A stretch of 64,000 nucleotides of DNA, from NCBI RefSeq assembly GCF_003173735.1, contig NZ_CP029551.1:2628001-2692000 (forward strand), read 5' to 3'. The notes beneath the pieces are model-generated. The model did not search any database. It was not told the DNA's origin and saw nothing but the letters and a program-made list of their open reading frames with translations. The translations under genes were made by a program, and so were the position numbers. Source of the stretch: Methylobacterium radiodurans (GTDB taxonomy: Bacteria > Pseudomonadota > Alphaproteobacteria > Rhizobiales > Beijerinckiaceae). Each line of letters opens with the position of its first letter. The first letter of the stretch is position 1. Positions 17,888-27,425 of the stretch are shown here, in pieces.

Positions 17888-20800
17888 TTACGCCCCCTCG
17901 AAGCGCCCGCTCGCGTGGGCCAGCAGAGTGTAGACCTTGCCGGTCTCCGAGGTGAGGTAGGCGTCGGCCCGGCGCGTGTCCGGATCGTTCTTCATCACGT
18001 CGCCGAGCAGGCGCTCGAACTCGCCGACGTAGCGGTCCACCGTGCGGCGGAACTCGGCATCGGCACGATACCGGCGCTGGACGTCCGCGAAGGTCTGCCG
18101 CCCCTGCGCCGTGTAGATGCGCGGGTCGAACAGGTTCGACTCGCCGCGGCGGTAGCGCTCCCACAGTTCGACCGCCGTGCGGTGCTCGATCATCCGGGCG
18201 ATGTCGTTCGAGATGCTCTCGAGCGTCCGGTTCGGCTCGCCCGCCACGACGGGCCGGCTGGCGGCCGGCTCGTCCTCGTCGAGGGAGGCGCGGGTCAGCA
18301 GGTCCGAGAGCCAGCCGCTCTTGTCCCCGGCGGCCGGGCGTCCTGCCGGCCGGGCCTGCGCCGGACGGGCGGCGGCGGTGGTGCGGGCAGGCGCCGGGTT
18401 GCCGGCCGGGCGCGGCGCGTCGGCTTGGGCCGAAGCGGGCTTCGGCGCGGGCGCGGGAGGCGTCGCGACGGGGGCCGCGGGTGCCGCCGGGCGCTGGGCC
18501 GGCTGCGGGCGGCCTCCCGCCTCGGCGGTTCGGCGTTGCTCGGCGGGCGGAGAGGCAGCCTGGGCGGCGGGCTGGGCCACGTCGACCGCGCGGCTCGACT
18601 TGGCGACCAGGGCCGAGAGCTCGTTGAGCGCCTTGATCTGGTCGGAGACTACCCGGCGCATCTCGCCGGCCGCGTCCTGCGTCTCCTGCGGGATCTCCAG
18701 CACACCGCGCGCGAGGTCGGCGCGGGTCGCCTCCAACTCGCCCCGGACCTGCGTGGCCATCTCGCGCAGCGCGCTGACCGACTCGCCGAAGCGACCCTGC
18801 GCCGCCTCGAAGCCAGTGCGGATGTCACGCGCCGCGCTCTCCAGGGCGGTCCGAACCGCCTGCGCGGTCTTCTCGCCCTCGGCGCCGGCACCCGTGCTCA
18901 GGCCCGCGAAGGCTTCGGCGACGGCCGCGCTGGCGGTCTGGGCCGAGCGGGTGAGGCTCTCGCCCACCGTGCGGGCCCGCTCCTCGGCGGCCGCGAGGCT
19001 GCGCTCGATCCCCTCCGCGAAGGCGCGGGTGCGGGTCTCCAGCGCCTCCGAGCGCTCCTCCATCCCGGCGAGCGCCGCCTCAACGGCCCCCTCGCGGCCC
19101 GACAGGGTGCTGGCGAGCCGGTCCTCGATCGCGGCGAGCGCGCCCGCCGAGCGGTCGAGGGCCGCGACGTGGCCGGTCGTCAGCGCGGCGAGCGAGCGCC
19201 CGCGCCCGTCGAGTGCCTCGGCGAGGCCGGCGGCCTCGCGCACGGCCCCCTCGGCCACCGCCCGGAGGGCACCGACCTGGGCGGCGACGCCCTCGCTGGC
19301 CTGCCCGGTCTGCTGGGCGATCTCGTCCAGGGCCTCCTGGATCTGGGCGACGCGCCCGGCGAGCCCTTGCTCGATCGCCCCGAGATTCTCACCCGCGTTG
19401 TCGAGCAGGTCGCGCAGGGCCTCGTTGGCCGAGTCGATCCGCACGAGCACGCCACCGAGATCGCGCCGCAGGCGCTCGTTGGTCTGGCCGAGATTCTCGA
19501 TGGCCCGCGCGGCGCCGTCCTCGACGGCCTCGCGCAGGAGCCGCGCCGATTCGCGCGATTGCGCGGCCAGCGCCTCGGTGCGGGACCGGAGGGCCTCGAT
19601 CAGCGGCGCGCCGCTCTCGCTGAGCGCCCGCTCGATCGCCGCGCCGCGCTCGCCGAGCGCGTCGGCGAGTTGCAGCACCGGCCCGTCGATCGTGGAGCGC
19701 AGGCGCTCGACATGGTGTTCCATCGCGGCGCCGACCGCGCCGCCGCGCTCGTCCACGCTGGCGACGAGGGCGCCGCCCTTCTCCTCGATGGCGCGCACCA
19801 GCGTCTCGGCGCTCTCCGCGAGTCGGCGCGACAGAGCCTCGCCGCGGGCATCGACCAGGGTGCGCAGCGCGTCGGCGCGGCGCTCGAAGCCCGCCGCCAT
19901 CTCGCCGGCGCGCTCGTCGAGCAGCCTGGAGACCGCACCGTTGCGCTCGTCCAGGACGGCGGCGAGCGCCGCCGTGTGGGCTTCCGCGAGGGCCGCGTGG
20001 CGCCGCGCCCGGTCGTCGAGCGCGGAGACGAGGCTCGCCATGCGCGCGTCCACGAGGCTCGCGAAGGCGTCGTGGCGGTCGTCGAAGGCGGTGGCGAGGG
20101 CGTCGCCGCGCGCGGCCACCAGCGTGGCAAACAGCTTCATGCGGCTGTCGATGCGGCTGGTGAAGGCCTCGCTGCGGGCATCGACCGTATCGGCCAGCGC
20201 CGTCCCGCGCTCCTCCACATGGCGGGCCAGCGCCTCGGTGCGGCCCTCGACCAGGGTGTCGAGGTCGTTGAGCCGGGCGTCGAAGGCCTCGGTCAGCGCG
20301 CGCACCCGAGTTTCGACCGCGTCGGTGAGATTGAGTGCGCGCCCGTCGAGCAGGCCCTCGATCGTGCCGCGCGCCTCCTCGAACAGGGCGCGCAGGGCGT
20401 CCACGCGGGCATCCATCGTCTCGGCAAGCGCGCGGCCGCGGCCCGCCACGATCGCGTCGAGGCCGGCATGGGCCTCCTCGAACAGGGTGCGCAGGCTGCG
20501 GGTGCGCTGCTCGACCGCGGCAGCGGCCTGGCGCTCCTGGGTCTCCACCAGCGCGGCGATGGCGGCCGGCGCCTCCTGCAGCAGACCGCGTAGAGCGCCG
20601 ATGCGGCCCTCGACCTCGGCCGCGAGGCGGTCGCCGTGGTCCTGCGCGGTCGCGTCGAGCGCAGTCTGGGCCTGGTCGAACAGGCCGCGCAGCCGGTCGG
20701 TGCGGGCCTCCAGGCTCTGCACCATCTGGCGCTCGCGGCTCTCCATGAGGCCGGCGATGGCGGCCGGCGCCTCTTCCAGGATGGAGCGCAGGGTCTGGAC

Positions 20801-23800
20801 GCGGGCATCGACCGTGCCGGCGATGCGCCCGCCCTGCTGCTCGAAGGCGGCATCGAAGGCGGCGCGGGCCTCGTCGAGCAGGCCCTGGAGGCGGGCCACC
20901 CGGCGGTCGAGGCTCTGGCCGAGCTCGCGCTCGCGGGTCTCCATCAGCCCGGCGATTGCCGTCGGCGCCTCGTCCACCAGCGTGCGCAGGGCGTGGATCC
21001 GCTCCTCGATCGCACCGGTAAAGCTCCGCCCCTGCTGGTCGGTCGCGGCGTCGAGGGCGCCGCGCGCCGCCTCGAACAGGCCGTTCAGGCGCTCGGCGCG
21101 GCGGTCGAGGCTCTCGCCCAGCTCGCGCTCGCGGGTGTCGAGCAGGCCGGCAATCGCCGTGGGCGCTTCGTCCACAAGCGCGCGCAGGGCATGGATCCGT
21201 TCCTCGATCGCACCCATGAAATGCTGGGTCTGCCGGTCGGTCACGTCATCGAGGGCGCCGCGCGCCACCTCGAACAGGCCGTTCAGGCGCTCGGCGCGGC
21301 GGTCGAGGCTCTCGCCCAGCTCGCGCTCGCGGGTGTCGAGCAGGCCGGCAATCGCCGTGGGGGCCTCGTCCACAAGCGCGCGCAGGGCCCGGACACGCTC
21401 GTCCACGGTGCCGACGAGGCGCGTGCCCTGATCGGACAGCGCGCTGTCGAGTGCGCCGCGCGCGTCCTCGAACAGTGCGTGCAGCCGCTCCATGCGCTGC
21501 TCCAGGCTGCTCGCCAGCTCGCGCTCGCGGCTCTCCAGCAGGCCAGCGATGGCGGTGGGTGCTTCTTCCAGCACGGTGCGCAGGGCCTGCACCCGCTCGT
21601 CCACGGAGCCGAAGAGAGCCCGGCTGTGCTCGCCCACCGTGTTGTCGAGGGCCGCGTGCGCGCGCTCGAAGAGGGTCTCGAGGTAGCGGGTGCGAGCTTC
21701 CATCGACTGGCCGAGCCGCTCGCCGCGGCCGTCGACCAGCGTCTCCAGATCGCCCAGACGCTGCTCGAACAGCGCGGCGAGGTCGCGGGTGCGGGCCTCC
21801 AGCGCCTCCGCGGCGGTTCCGACAGAAGCCTCGATCGTGGTGACGACCTCGCGGCCGCGGTTGTCCAAGGCTTCGCGCAGCGGGCCGATCTGGCCGTCGA
21901 AGCTCTTGGCCAGGGTGCTGGCGTGCTCGCCGAGGAGGCCGCGGATCTGCCCGGTGCGGTCGTCCAGGAGGTCGTGCACCGTGCGCACGCCCTCGTCGAG
22001 CAGGCTGCTGATGTCCGAGGTGCGGGTCGAGAGCGTCCGGCCGAGGCGGCCCTCGCCGTCCTCCAGCATACGCTCGGCGTCCGCGATGGTCTGCTGAAGC
22101 CGGGCCAGCACGGTCTCACCGCGCTGATCGATGAGGCTGGCGAGCGCGCTGCCGCCGCCGTCGAACAGGCGGCCGAGTTCCGTGATGCGGCTGCCGACCG
22201 CGCCGAACACCGTGCGGCCCTTCTCGTCGAGCTCGCCCGCCATCGTGGCAATCCGCTCGTCGACGAGGCGACCGAGCTGCTCCGCGCGCTCGGCGAAGGC
22301 GGCCCGCACCGCCTCGGTGCGGGCGGCGAGATCCGCGTCGGCGACGCGGGTCCGCTCCTCGACGAGGTCCAGCAGCTCGCGCACCCGCACCGCCATGGCG
22401 GCATCAACGCTCTCCGTGCGCTCGGAGATCGTCCGGGTCAGTTCGGCGACGCGCTCGGCAAGCACCGTGTCGAGGTTGCCGGTGCGGCTCTCGATCAGCG
22501 TCACCAGCTCGCGGGTGCGGGCCGAGAGATTCTCGTCCACGGCACCGGTGCGGCTCTCGATCAGGCGGATCGCCTCGAAGGCCTGGGCGCCGAAGCGCTC
22601 GTCGAGCAGGCGGCCGCGCTCCTCCAGCGCCGTGCCGATCGCCTCCAAGCGACCGAGCACGCCGGTGTCGAAGCGGCCGGCGCCGTCCTCCAGCTGGCGG
22701 GCGAGCTCGGCGGTCTGGCGGTCGAGCCGGCCGGCGATCTCTTCGGCGCGGGCGGCGAGCATCGCGCCGACCCGGTCGCCGCGCTCGGAGACCTCGTCGG
22801 CGATGCTGCCCATGCGGCCGTCGAGCGACTGGACGAGATCGCGCCCGCCCTCTGCCATGATGCGCGCCATCTCGCCTGTGCGCACGATCAGGGCCTCGTT
22901 GAGCGCGGTTGCGCGCGCGCCGAGGTGTCCATCGATGTGGGTGACGAGGTTGGCGAAGGTCTCGCCGATCTCGGCCGAGCGCTTGGTCGAGCGCTCCTCC
23001 AGAGCGGCCAGATGGGTGTCGACAGCGGCCTGGGCGTCGCGTGTGCGCTCGGCGATCCGGTCGGCGAGCGCCGGGCCCTCGACGGTGACGATCCGGTCGA
23101 TCTCGGCGAGGCGCGCGCCGACAGTCTCGCCGAGCCCGGCGGTGTCGCGGCCGATCCGGTCGGCCAGGATGTCGCCCTTCGCGATCGTCTCCTGCAGGGC
23201 GGCCAGACGGCTGCCGATGGTCTCGTCGATCGCCCGGACGCGACCCTCGGCGGTCTCCGCGAATGTGGCGCCGCTCTGGCTCAGGGTCTCGGCGATGCGT
23301 GCGCCCTGGCTGGCGACCGCCAGAACGATGTCGCGGCCGGTGCCCGCGATGCGGTTGTGGGTCTCCTCCGCGTGGCTGGAGAGCAGCTCGACCACGCCGC
23401 GGCCGTGGCTGCCGAGCGCCGTCTCGATCGCCTCCAGGCGGTCGGCCAGCTCGCCGCCGACCTGCTCGGCGGCGCGCGCGAGGGTGCCGCTGGCGGCCTC
23501 CGTGCGGCTCGCCATCTCGGCCTGCAGGCGCTCCATGGCGGCGCGCAACGCCGCAACGGCGGCGTCGGCGTGGCCGCCGAAGGCCTGGCCGGTCCGGGCC
23601 TCCGCCTCGCCGAGCTGGCGCAGGGTGCCGGTGGCGCGGGCCTCGATCGTGTCGCCGACCTCCTGCGAGATCCCGCGGAGCACGTCGATGCTGGCGGTGA
23701 CCGCCGCCGTGAGTTCGGCGGTGCGGGCGGCGGTCGCGCCGTGGGCGCCCTCGGCGCTGGCGCGCAGGGCCTCGGCCGCGGCGTCGGCGCGGGCGGTGAG

Positions 23801-25897
23801 TTCACCGGCGAAGGCGGCGAGCCGCCGCTCGAAGATCTCCACCACCTCGACGGTGCGGGTCTCCAGCTCGCCGGTCGAGCCGGCGGCTGCGCGGCGCAGG
23901 GCCTCGCCCGCCTCGGCGCCGCCGCTGCCAAGAGCCGCGGCCGTCTCGGCGACGTTGCGGCGGATCGCATCCACGGTCTCGGCCATGCTCGAATCGAGCT
24001 CGGCCTTCAACCCGTCGACCGAGCCGCGCAGCGACCCGATCGCCTCGCTGGCGCCGGTCTCGAACGAGCGGCCGAGATTGGCGAAGGCGGTCTCCAGCGT
24101 GCGGGCCGCGTCCTCGGAGCGCGCGGCCATGAGGTCGCCCGCCCGGGTGCCGGCGGCGTCGAGGCGGGTCTCCAGGTCGGCGCCCTGCACTGCGATTGTG
24201 GCGTGGAGGCGCGTGGCGACGTCCTCCATGCGGGCGGCGATCTCGGCGCCCCGTCCGGCGACGATCTCGCCGGCCCGCTCGGCCGAGCCCACGAGGTCGT
24301 CCCGCAGCGCCTCGGTCCGGGACGCGAAGCTCTCGACCACCGCGCCGGCGGCCAGCGCCAGCGCGCCCTGCGCCTCACGGCCGCGGCTCTCGATGGATTC
24401 GGCGACGCCGTTGCCGGCGGCCTCGATCGCGCCGCGCAGCGTCGTGCCGCGGGTCTCCAGATCCTGCGTGAAGGCCGCACCGGTCTCGGCGAAGCGGGCG
24501 GTGATGGCGCCGCCCGTCGAGGCGAAGCGCTCGGTCAGCTCGGTGCCGGTCGCCGCGAAACGGTCCGTCAGCTCGCCGCCGCGGGCCAGGAACGCGCTCT
24601 CCAGCGTCCCGGCGGAGCGCTCGAAGCTCTCGCGTACCGCGCTGCCCTGGCGGTCGAGCGCCTCGGCGACGCCCGCACCGGTCTCGGCCAGGGTGCGAGC
24701 CACCTGCGCGGCGTTCTCGGCGAGCCGCTCGCTGACGCCGCTGCCCGCGGTCTCGAAGGCCTGGGTGACCGCGCCCGCACGGGTCTCGAAGGTGCGGGCC
24801 AGGGTCTCGCCGACCTCGCCGAGACTGCCGCGCACGCCCTCGCTCGTCGCCACGAGGCGCTCGATCAGGTCGTCGCCCCGGCCCGTCATCGCGCCGACGA
24901 CGCGCTCGCCGGCCTCGCCGAGCGAGGCGGTGATCGCCTCCCCGCGCGCGTCGAGGGCCTGGGTCACACGGTCGCCCGCGCCGGTCATTGCCGCGACGAT
25001 GCGCTCGGAGGCGCCCTCCAGTTCCTGGCTCAGGCTCTGGTGGGAGCCGGTGATCGCGCCGCGCACGCGCTCGGCGTTGGCCACGATCGCCTCGCGCTGG
25101 GCGACCAACTCGTCGACCAGCGCGCGGATGCGGATCTCGTTGTCGGAATAAGCCCGCTCCAGCGTCGCGATCTCGCCGCGCACCAGGGTCTCCAGCTCGC
25201 CGGCCCGCGCCAGCGCCCGCTCGACGCCGTCGCCGACCGCCGCGACCTCGCGGCGGACCGTCTGCGACATGGTCAGTACCGCGTCCGTCGAGAAGCTCTC
25301 GGGCTCGGCCAGGCGGACCGCCACCTCGCCGACCGCGCGGGCGACGAGGCGCATCTCCTGGGCGCGCACCGCCAGCATCGCGGCGATGAGGAAGAGGAAG
25401 ACCGGGCCGGCGAGCGCCGCGGCGCCGACCGTTGCCTGGAGCGGCGTGAGATTCGCCAGGAAGCCCTTCAGGTCGCCGCTCGACTGGAGCCAAGCGATCA
25501 GCAGGAGCCCGTTCAGCCAGAGCGCCGCGCCGACCGCCGCGAACAGGTAGGGCTTGCGCGAGGGGCGCACGCGCAGGGTCTGCTGCAGGATGCCGATGTT
25601 GCGCCGATCGTCGTTTGCCACCAGCGAGCGGTCGGGCGGCAGCAGGCCGCCCTCGCGGCGGGCGCGCTCACGCCCCGGCGGCGGCAGATCGGAGGGCAGG
25701 GGCTGGTCGAGGTCGAGACGCGGCGGCATCTGCCGACCCGCCGGATCCATCAGGGGCTCGGCCTCGCCCACGTCCGGCAGGCGCGGCTCAGCCCGCTGGT
25801 CGGTCCCGGGGGGCGTCAGGGCGTCGAGGTTCAGCGCCTGCTCGATCGCAGAGAGCGCCGCCTCGGCGGGATCCTTCAGCTTCTTTTCCGTCGCCAT
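17888..25897 (-). CDS. Giant membrane-anchored coiled-coil protein, GPR/RgsE-like polar growth scaffold
   Basis: A 2669-residue protein. An N-terminal cytoplasmic part of about 115 residues is followed by two hydrophobic helices (about 118-137 and 155-178). Some 2250 residues of heptad and 11-mer-rich helix follow, including 66-residue repeats (about 1390-1870). A Pro/Ala linker lies at about 2446-2530, and a C-terminal domain contains TLESISNDIARMIEHRTAVE and DVQRRYRADAEFRRTVDRYV. This matches what is known of the growth pole ring protein GPR of Agrobacterium and RgsE of Sinorhizobium, apolipoprotein-like proteins of about 2100 residues that organise polar growth. The ATG at 25897 (MATEKKLKD) is preferred over an ATG 39 nt upstream. 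Homology is inferred from architecture. Confidence 0.75.
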   Translation of the reverse strand: MATEKKLKDPAEAALSAIEQALNLDALTPPGTDQRAEPRLPDVGEAEPLMDPAGRQMPPRLDLDQPLPSDLPPPGRERARREGGLLPPDRSLVANDDRRNIGILQQTLRVRPSRKPYLFAAVGAALWLNGLLLIAWLQSSGDLKGFLANLTPLQATVGAAALAGPVFLFLIAAMLAVRAQEMRLVARAVGEVAVRLAEPESFSTDAVLTMSQTVRREVAAVGDGVERALARAGELETLVRGEIATLERAYSDNEIRIRALVDELVAQREAIVANAERVRGAITGSHQSLSQELEGASERIVAAMTGAGDRVTQALDARGEAITASLGEAGERVVGAMTGRGDDLIERLVATSEGVRGSLGEVGETLARTFETRAGAVTQAFETAGSGVSERLAENAAQVARTLAETGAGVAEALDRQGSAVRESFERSAGTLESAFLARGGELTDRFAATGTELTERFASTGGAITARFAETGAAFTQDLETRGTTLRGAIEAAGNGVAESIESRGREAQGALALAAGAVVESFASRTEALRDDLVGSAERAGEIVAGRGAEIAARMEDVATRLHATIAVQGADLETRLDAAGTRAGDLMAARSEDAARTLETAFANLGRSFETGASEAIGSLRGSVDGLKAELDSSMAETVDAIRRNVAETAAALGSGGAEAGEALRRAAAGSTGELETRTVEVVEIFERRLAAFAGELTARADAAAEALRASAEGAHGATAARTAELTAAVTASIDVLRGISQEVGDTIEARATGTLRQLGEAEARTGQAFGGHADAAVAALRAAMERLQAEMASRTEAASGTLARAAEQVGGELADRLEAIETALGSHGRGVVELLSSHAEETHNRIAGTGRDIVLAVASQGARIAETLSQSGATFAETAEGRVRAIDETIGSRLAALQETIAKGDILADRIGRDTAGLGETVGARLAEIDRIVTVEGPALADRIAERTRDAQAAVDTHLAALEERSTKRSAEIGETFANLVTHIDGHLGARATALNEALIVRTGEMARIMAEGGRDLVQSLDGRMGSIADEVSERGDRVGAMLAARAEEIAGRLDRQTAELARQLEDGAGRFDTGVLGRLEAIGTALEERGRLLDERFGAQAFEAIRLIESRTGAVDENLSARTRELVTLIESRTGNLDTVLAERVAELTRTISERTESVDAAMAVRVRELLDLVEERTRVADADLAARTEAVRAAFAERAEQLGRLVDERIATMAGELDEKGRTVFGAVGSRITELGRLFDGGGSALASLIDQRGETVLARLQQTIADAERMLEDGEGRLGRTLSTRTSDISSLLDEGVRTVHDLLDDRTGQIRGLLGEHASTLAKSFDGQIGPLREALDNRGREVVTTIEASVGTAAEALEARTRDLAALFEQRLGDLETLVDGRGERLGQSMEARTRYLETLFERAHAALDNTVGEHSRALFGSVDERVQALRTVLEEAPTAIAGLLESRERELASSLEQRMERLHALFEDARGALDSALSDQGTRLVGTVDERVRALRALVDEAPTAIAGLLDTRERELGESLDRRAERLNGLFEVARGALDDVTDRQTQHFMGAIEERIHALRALVDEAPTAIAGLLDTRERELGESLDRRAERLNGLFEAARGALDAATDQQGRSFTGAIEERIHALRTLVDEAPTAIAGLMETRERELGQSLDRRVARLQGLLDEARAAFDAAFEQQGGRIAGTVDARVQTLRSILEEAPAAIAGLMESRERQMVQSLEARTDRLRGLFDQAQTALDATAQDHGDRLAAEVEGRIGALRGLLQEAPAAIAALVETQERQAAAAVEQRTRSLRTLFEEAHAGLDAIVAGRGRALAETMDARVDALRALFEEARGTIEGLLDGRALNLTDAVETRVRALTEAFDARLNDLDTLVEGRTEALARHVEERGTALADTVDARSEAFTSRIDSRMKLFATLVAARGDALATAFDDRHDAFASLVDARMASLVSALDDRARRHAALAEAHTAALAAVLDERNGAVSRLLDERAGEMAAGFERRADALRTLVDARGEALSRRLAESAETLVRAIEEKGGALVASVDERGGAVGAAMEHHVERLRSTIDGPVLQLADALGERGAAIERALSESGAPLIEALRSRTEALAAQSRESARLLREAVEDGAARAIENLGQTNERLRRDLGGVLVRIDSANEALRDLLDNAGENLGAIEQGLAGRVAQIQEALDEIAQQTGQASEGVAAQVGALRAVAEGAVREAAGLAEALDGRGRSLAALTTGHVAALDRSAGALAAIEDRLASTLSGREGAVEAALAGMEERSEALETRTRAFAEGIERSLAAAEERARTVGESLTRSAQTASAAVAEAFAGLSTGAGAEGEKTAQAVRTALESAARDIRTGFEAAQGRFGESVSALREMATQVRGELEATRADLARGVLEIPQETQDAAGEMRRVVSDQIKALNELSALVAKSSRAVDVAQPAAQAASPPAEQRRTAEAGGRPQPAQRPAAPAAPVATPPAPAPKPASAQADAPRPAGNPAPARTTAAARPAQARPAGRPAAGDKSGWLSDLLTRASLDEDEPAASRPVVAGEPNRTLESISNDIARMIEHRTAVELWERYRRGESNLFDPRIYTAQGRQTFADVQRRYRADAEFRRTVDRYVGEFERLLGDVMKNDPDTRRADAYLTSETGKVYTLLAHASGRFEGA
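20290..21730 (-). repeat. Tandem 198-bp (66-residue) coding repeats inside the giant gene
   Basis: Blocks of the pattern RxLVDEAPTAIAGLL-xTREREL-xxSLDRR recur every 66 residues, which is six 11-mers. Two units are almost identical in DNA: 21071-21163 and 21269-21361 match over 93 bp and are 198 bp apart. Flanking units are more diverged. Limits are approximate. Confidence 0.85.
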
Positions 25898-26173
25898 GCA
25901 ACGCGCCCCGTTACGCCTCGCGCCTGCGGCCGGCAAACATCCGGCCTCCGGGCGCGATTACCCGTTTACCAATGAAGTCTAGACGGCGCCGCAGGGCCCG
26001 GATACCCGAACCCCCGGGCCGCCCCCGGAAAACCTTAACGGAATGGTTACCACGCCGCGACGGCGCACGTTTCAGCCCGCCAAAGCCATGATGCCTCAAG
26101 GCGTCGGCCGGCGCGACCGAGCGGCCGCCACGACTGTGGATAGCGGGCGCCGTGCGCAGGGAAAGGCATCTCG

Positions 26174-26506
26174 ATGACCGGCGCGACGACCGCTCCCAGC
26201 CTGGACCGGGAGCAACTCCGCGAGCAGACCGGGGGCGACGACGACCTCGCCGCCGAGATCCTCGGGCTCTTCGCCGGTCAGTGCGACCGGCTCGTGGCCC
26301 TCGTTGCCGACCCCTCCGCCGACCGGCGCGCGCGCGCGGACGCCGCCCACACGCTGAAGGGTTCGGCCGCCGGCATCGGGGCCGGTGAGGTCCGCGCGCT
26401 CTGCGAGCGGATCGAGGTGGACCTGCGCGCCGGGGCCGAGCCGGAGACCGGCACGTTGCGGGAGGCCGCGGCCCGGGTGCTCGCCGCGATCGCCGACGCG
26501 GCGTGA
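26174..26506 (+). CDS. Orphan histidine phosphotransfer (Hpt) domain protein
   Basis: A 110-residue stand-alone Hpt protein. The phosphoacceptor is His59 in DAAHTLKGSAAGIGA, followed by VRALCERIE on the next helix; the length fits one four-helix Hpt domain. Hpt proteins relay phosphate between hybrid kinases and response regulators. No kinase or regulator is adjacent. It is divergent from the giant scaffold gene across 276 bp that include a weak CtrA-like dyad at 26035-26051. Confidence 0.88.
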   Translation: MTGATTAPSLDREQLREQTGGDDDLAAEILGLFAGQCDRLVALVADPSADRRARADAAHTLKGSAAGIGAGEVRALCERIEVDLRAGAEPETGTLREAAARVLAAIADAA

Positions 26507-26682
26507 GGGCGCAGGCGAGCGGGCGGCTGGCCCGCGGCACACTATCTGCCTGCCTGCGCCCAGCGCGCGCTTGCATTCCGCGGCCCCTGCCGCCAAGCAG
26601 GCGCGCCGCCGTGCGACGGACCATTGTGACGGACCTTGGCGACAGCCATCGGCGCAACGCCTGACGACCCCCGGAGCCTGAG

Positions 26683-27003
26683 ATGCCCAAGATCACCTAC
26701 ATCGACGCCGCCGGTACGGCCCGGACCGTCGAGGGCAGCGTGGGCGCGACCGTGATGGAGACGGCTCTGCGCAACAACGTGCCGGGCATCGACGCCGAGT
26801 GCGGCGGCGCCTGCGCCTGCGCCACCTGCCACGTCTACGTCGCGGACGAGTGGGCCGAGCAGGTCGGCCCCGCCGAGGACATGGAGCAGGACATGCTCGA
26901 CTTCGCCTCCGACGTGCGGGCGACCTCGCGCCTCTCCTGCCAGATCAAGATCACGCCCGAGCTCGACGGGCTGACCGTCCACACGCCGGCCCGTCAGGGC
27001 TGA
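26683..27003 (+). CDS. Adrenodoxin-type 2Fe-2S ferredoxin
   Basis: A 106-residue ferredoxin. The cluster ligands are expected to be Cys40, Cys46, Cys49 and Cys86 (C-x5-C-x2-C then C in RLSCQIK), the spacing of the vertebrate/bacterial adrenodoxin class. The stretch DMEQDMLDFA is also typical. Such ferredoxins donate electrons to P450s or to iron-sulfur assembly; no isc genes or P450 are next to it. Its last codons overlap the convergent VOC gene by 10 bp. Confidence 0.94.
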   Translation: MPKITYIDAAGTARTVEGSVGATVMETALRNNVPGIDAECGGACACATCHVYVADEWAEQVGPAEDMEQDMLDFASDVRATSRLSCQIKITPELDGLTVHTPARQG

Positions 27004-27425
27004 GGCGGCAGCCGCTCGGAGAAGCGCAGCAGGTATCCGTCCGGATCCTGCACCAAGAACTGGCGGAGGGCGACGGCGCCGTCGCCCACCCGGTAGCGGG
27101 CCGCGTGCGCCTCGCGGAACAGCGGCCATCCCGCCGCCTTCAGGCAACCGAGGAGCGGGTCGAGCGCCGCGACGGCGATCTGCAGGTTGAGACCGCGGCC
27201 GAAAGGATGCTCCGGCGGCGCGGTCTCCCAGTTGCCGTTGCGGCGGCAGAGCATGACCTGCGCGCCGGCCCGCTCCAGATAGGCGAAGCCGTCCTCAGGG
27301 CGGGCGTAGCTGATCCGAAAACCGAGGATCCCGCACCAGAAACGCAGGCTCGCGTCCAGATCGGTGACGTCGAGTTCCGGCGCGAGTGGGGCGAACCCGC
27401 CCTCCGGCTCCCGGTCCGCCGTCAC
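26994..27425 (-). CDS. VOC (glyoxalase/bleomycin-resistance fold) family protein
   Basis: A 143-residue single VOC module pair: LAPELDVTDLDASLRFWCGI, then AYLERAGAQVMLC, and FLVQDPDGYLLRFSERL at the C terminus. It resembles bleomycin-resistance-type VOC proteins, but the substrate is not evident. The GTG start at 27425 overlaps the stop of the VWA gene (GTGA), indicating coupled translation. The far longer open frame upstream is a shadow of that gene. Confidence 0.82.
   Translation of the reverse strand: MTADREPEGGFAPLAPELDVTDLDASLRFWCGILGFRISYARPEDGFAYLERAGAQVMLCRRNGNWETAPPEHPFGRGLNLQIAVAALDPLLGCLKAAGWPLFREAHAARYRVGDGAVALRQFLVQDPDGYLLRFSERLPPQP

Noticed and set aside
17915..25975. Very long open frames on the plus strand opposite the giant gene (892, 1084, 1006 and 1779 codons)
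   Set aside because: They are antisense shadows: a repetitive, GC-rich coiled-coil gene with strong third-position GC leaves other frames free of stops. Their products are Ala/Arg/Ser/Gly-rich without domains, signals or start sites.
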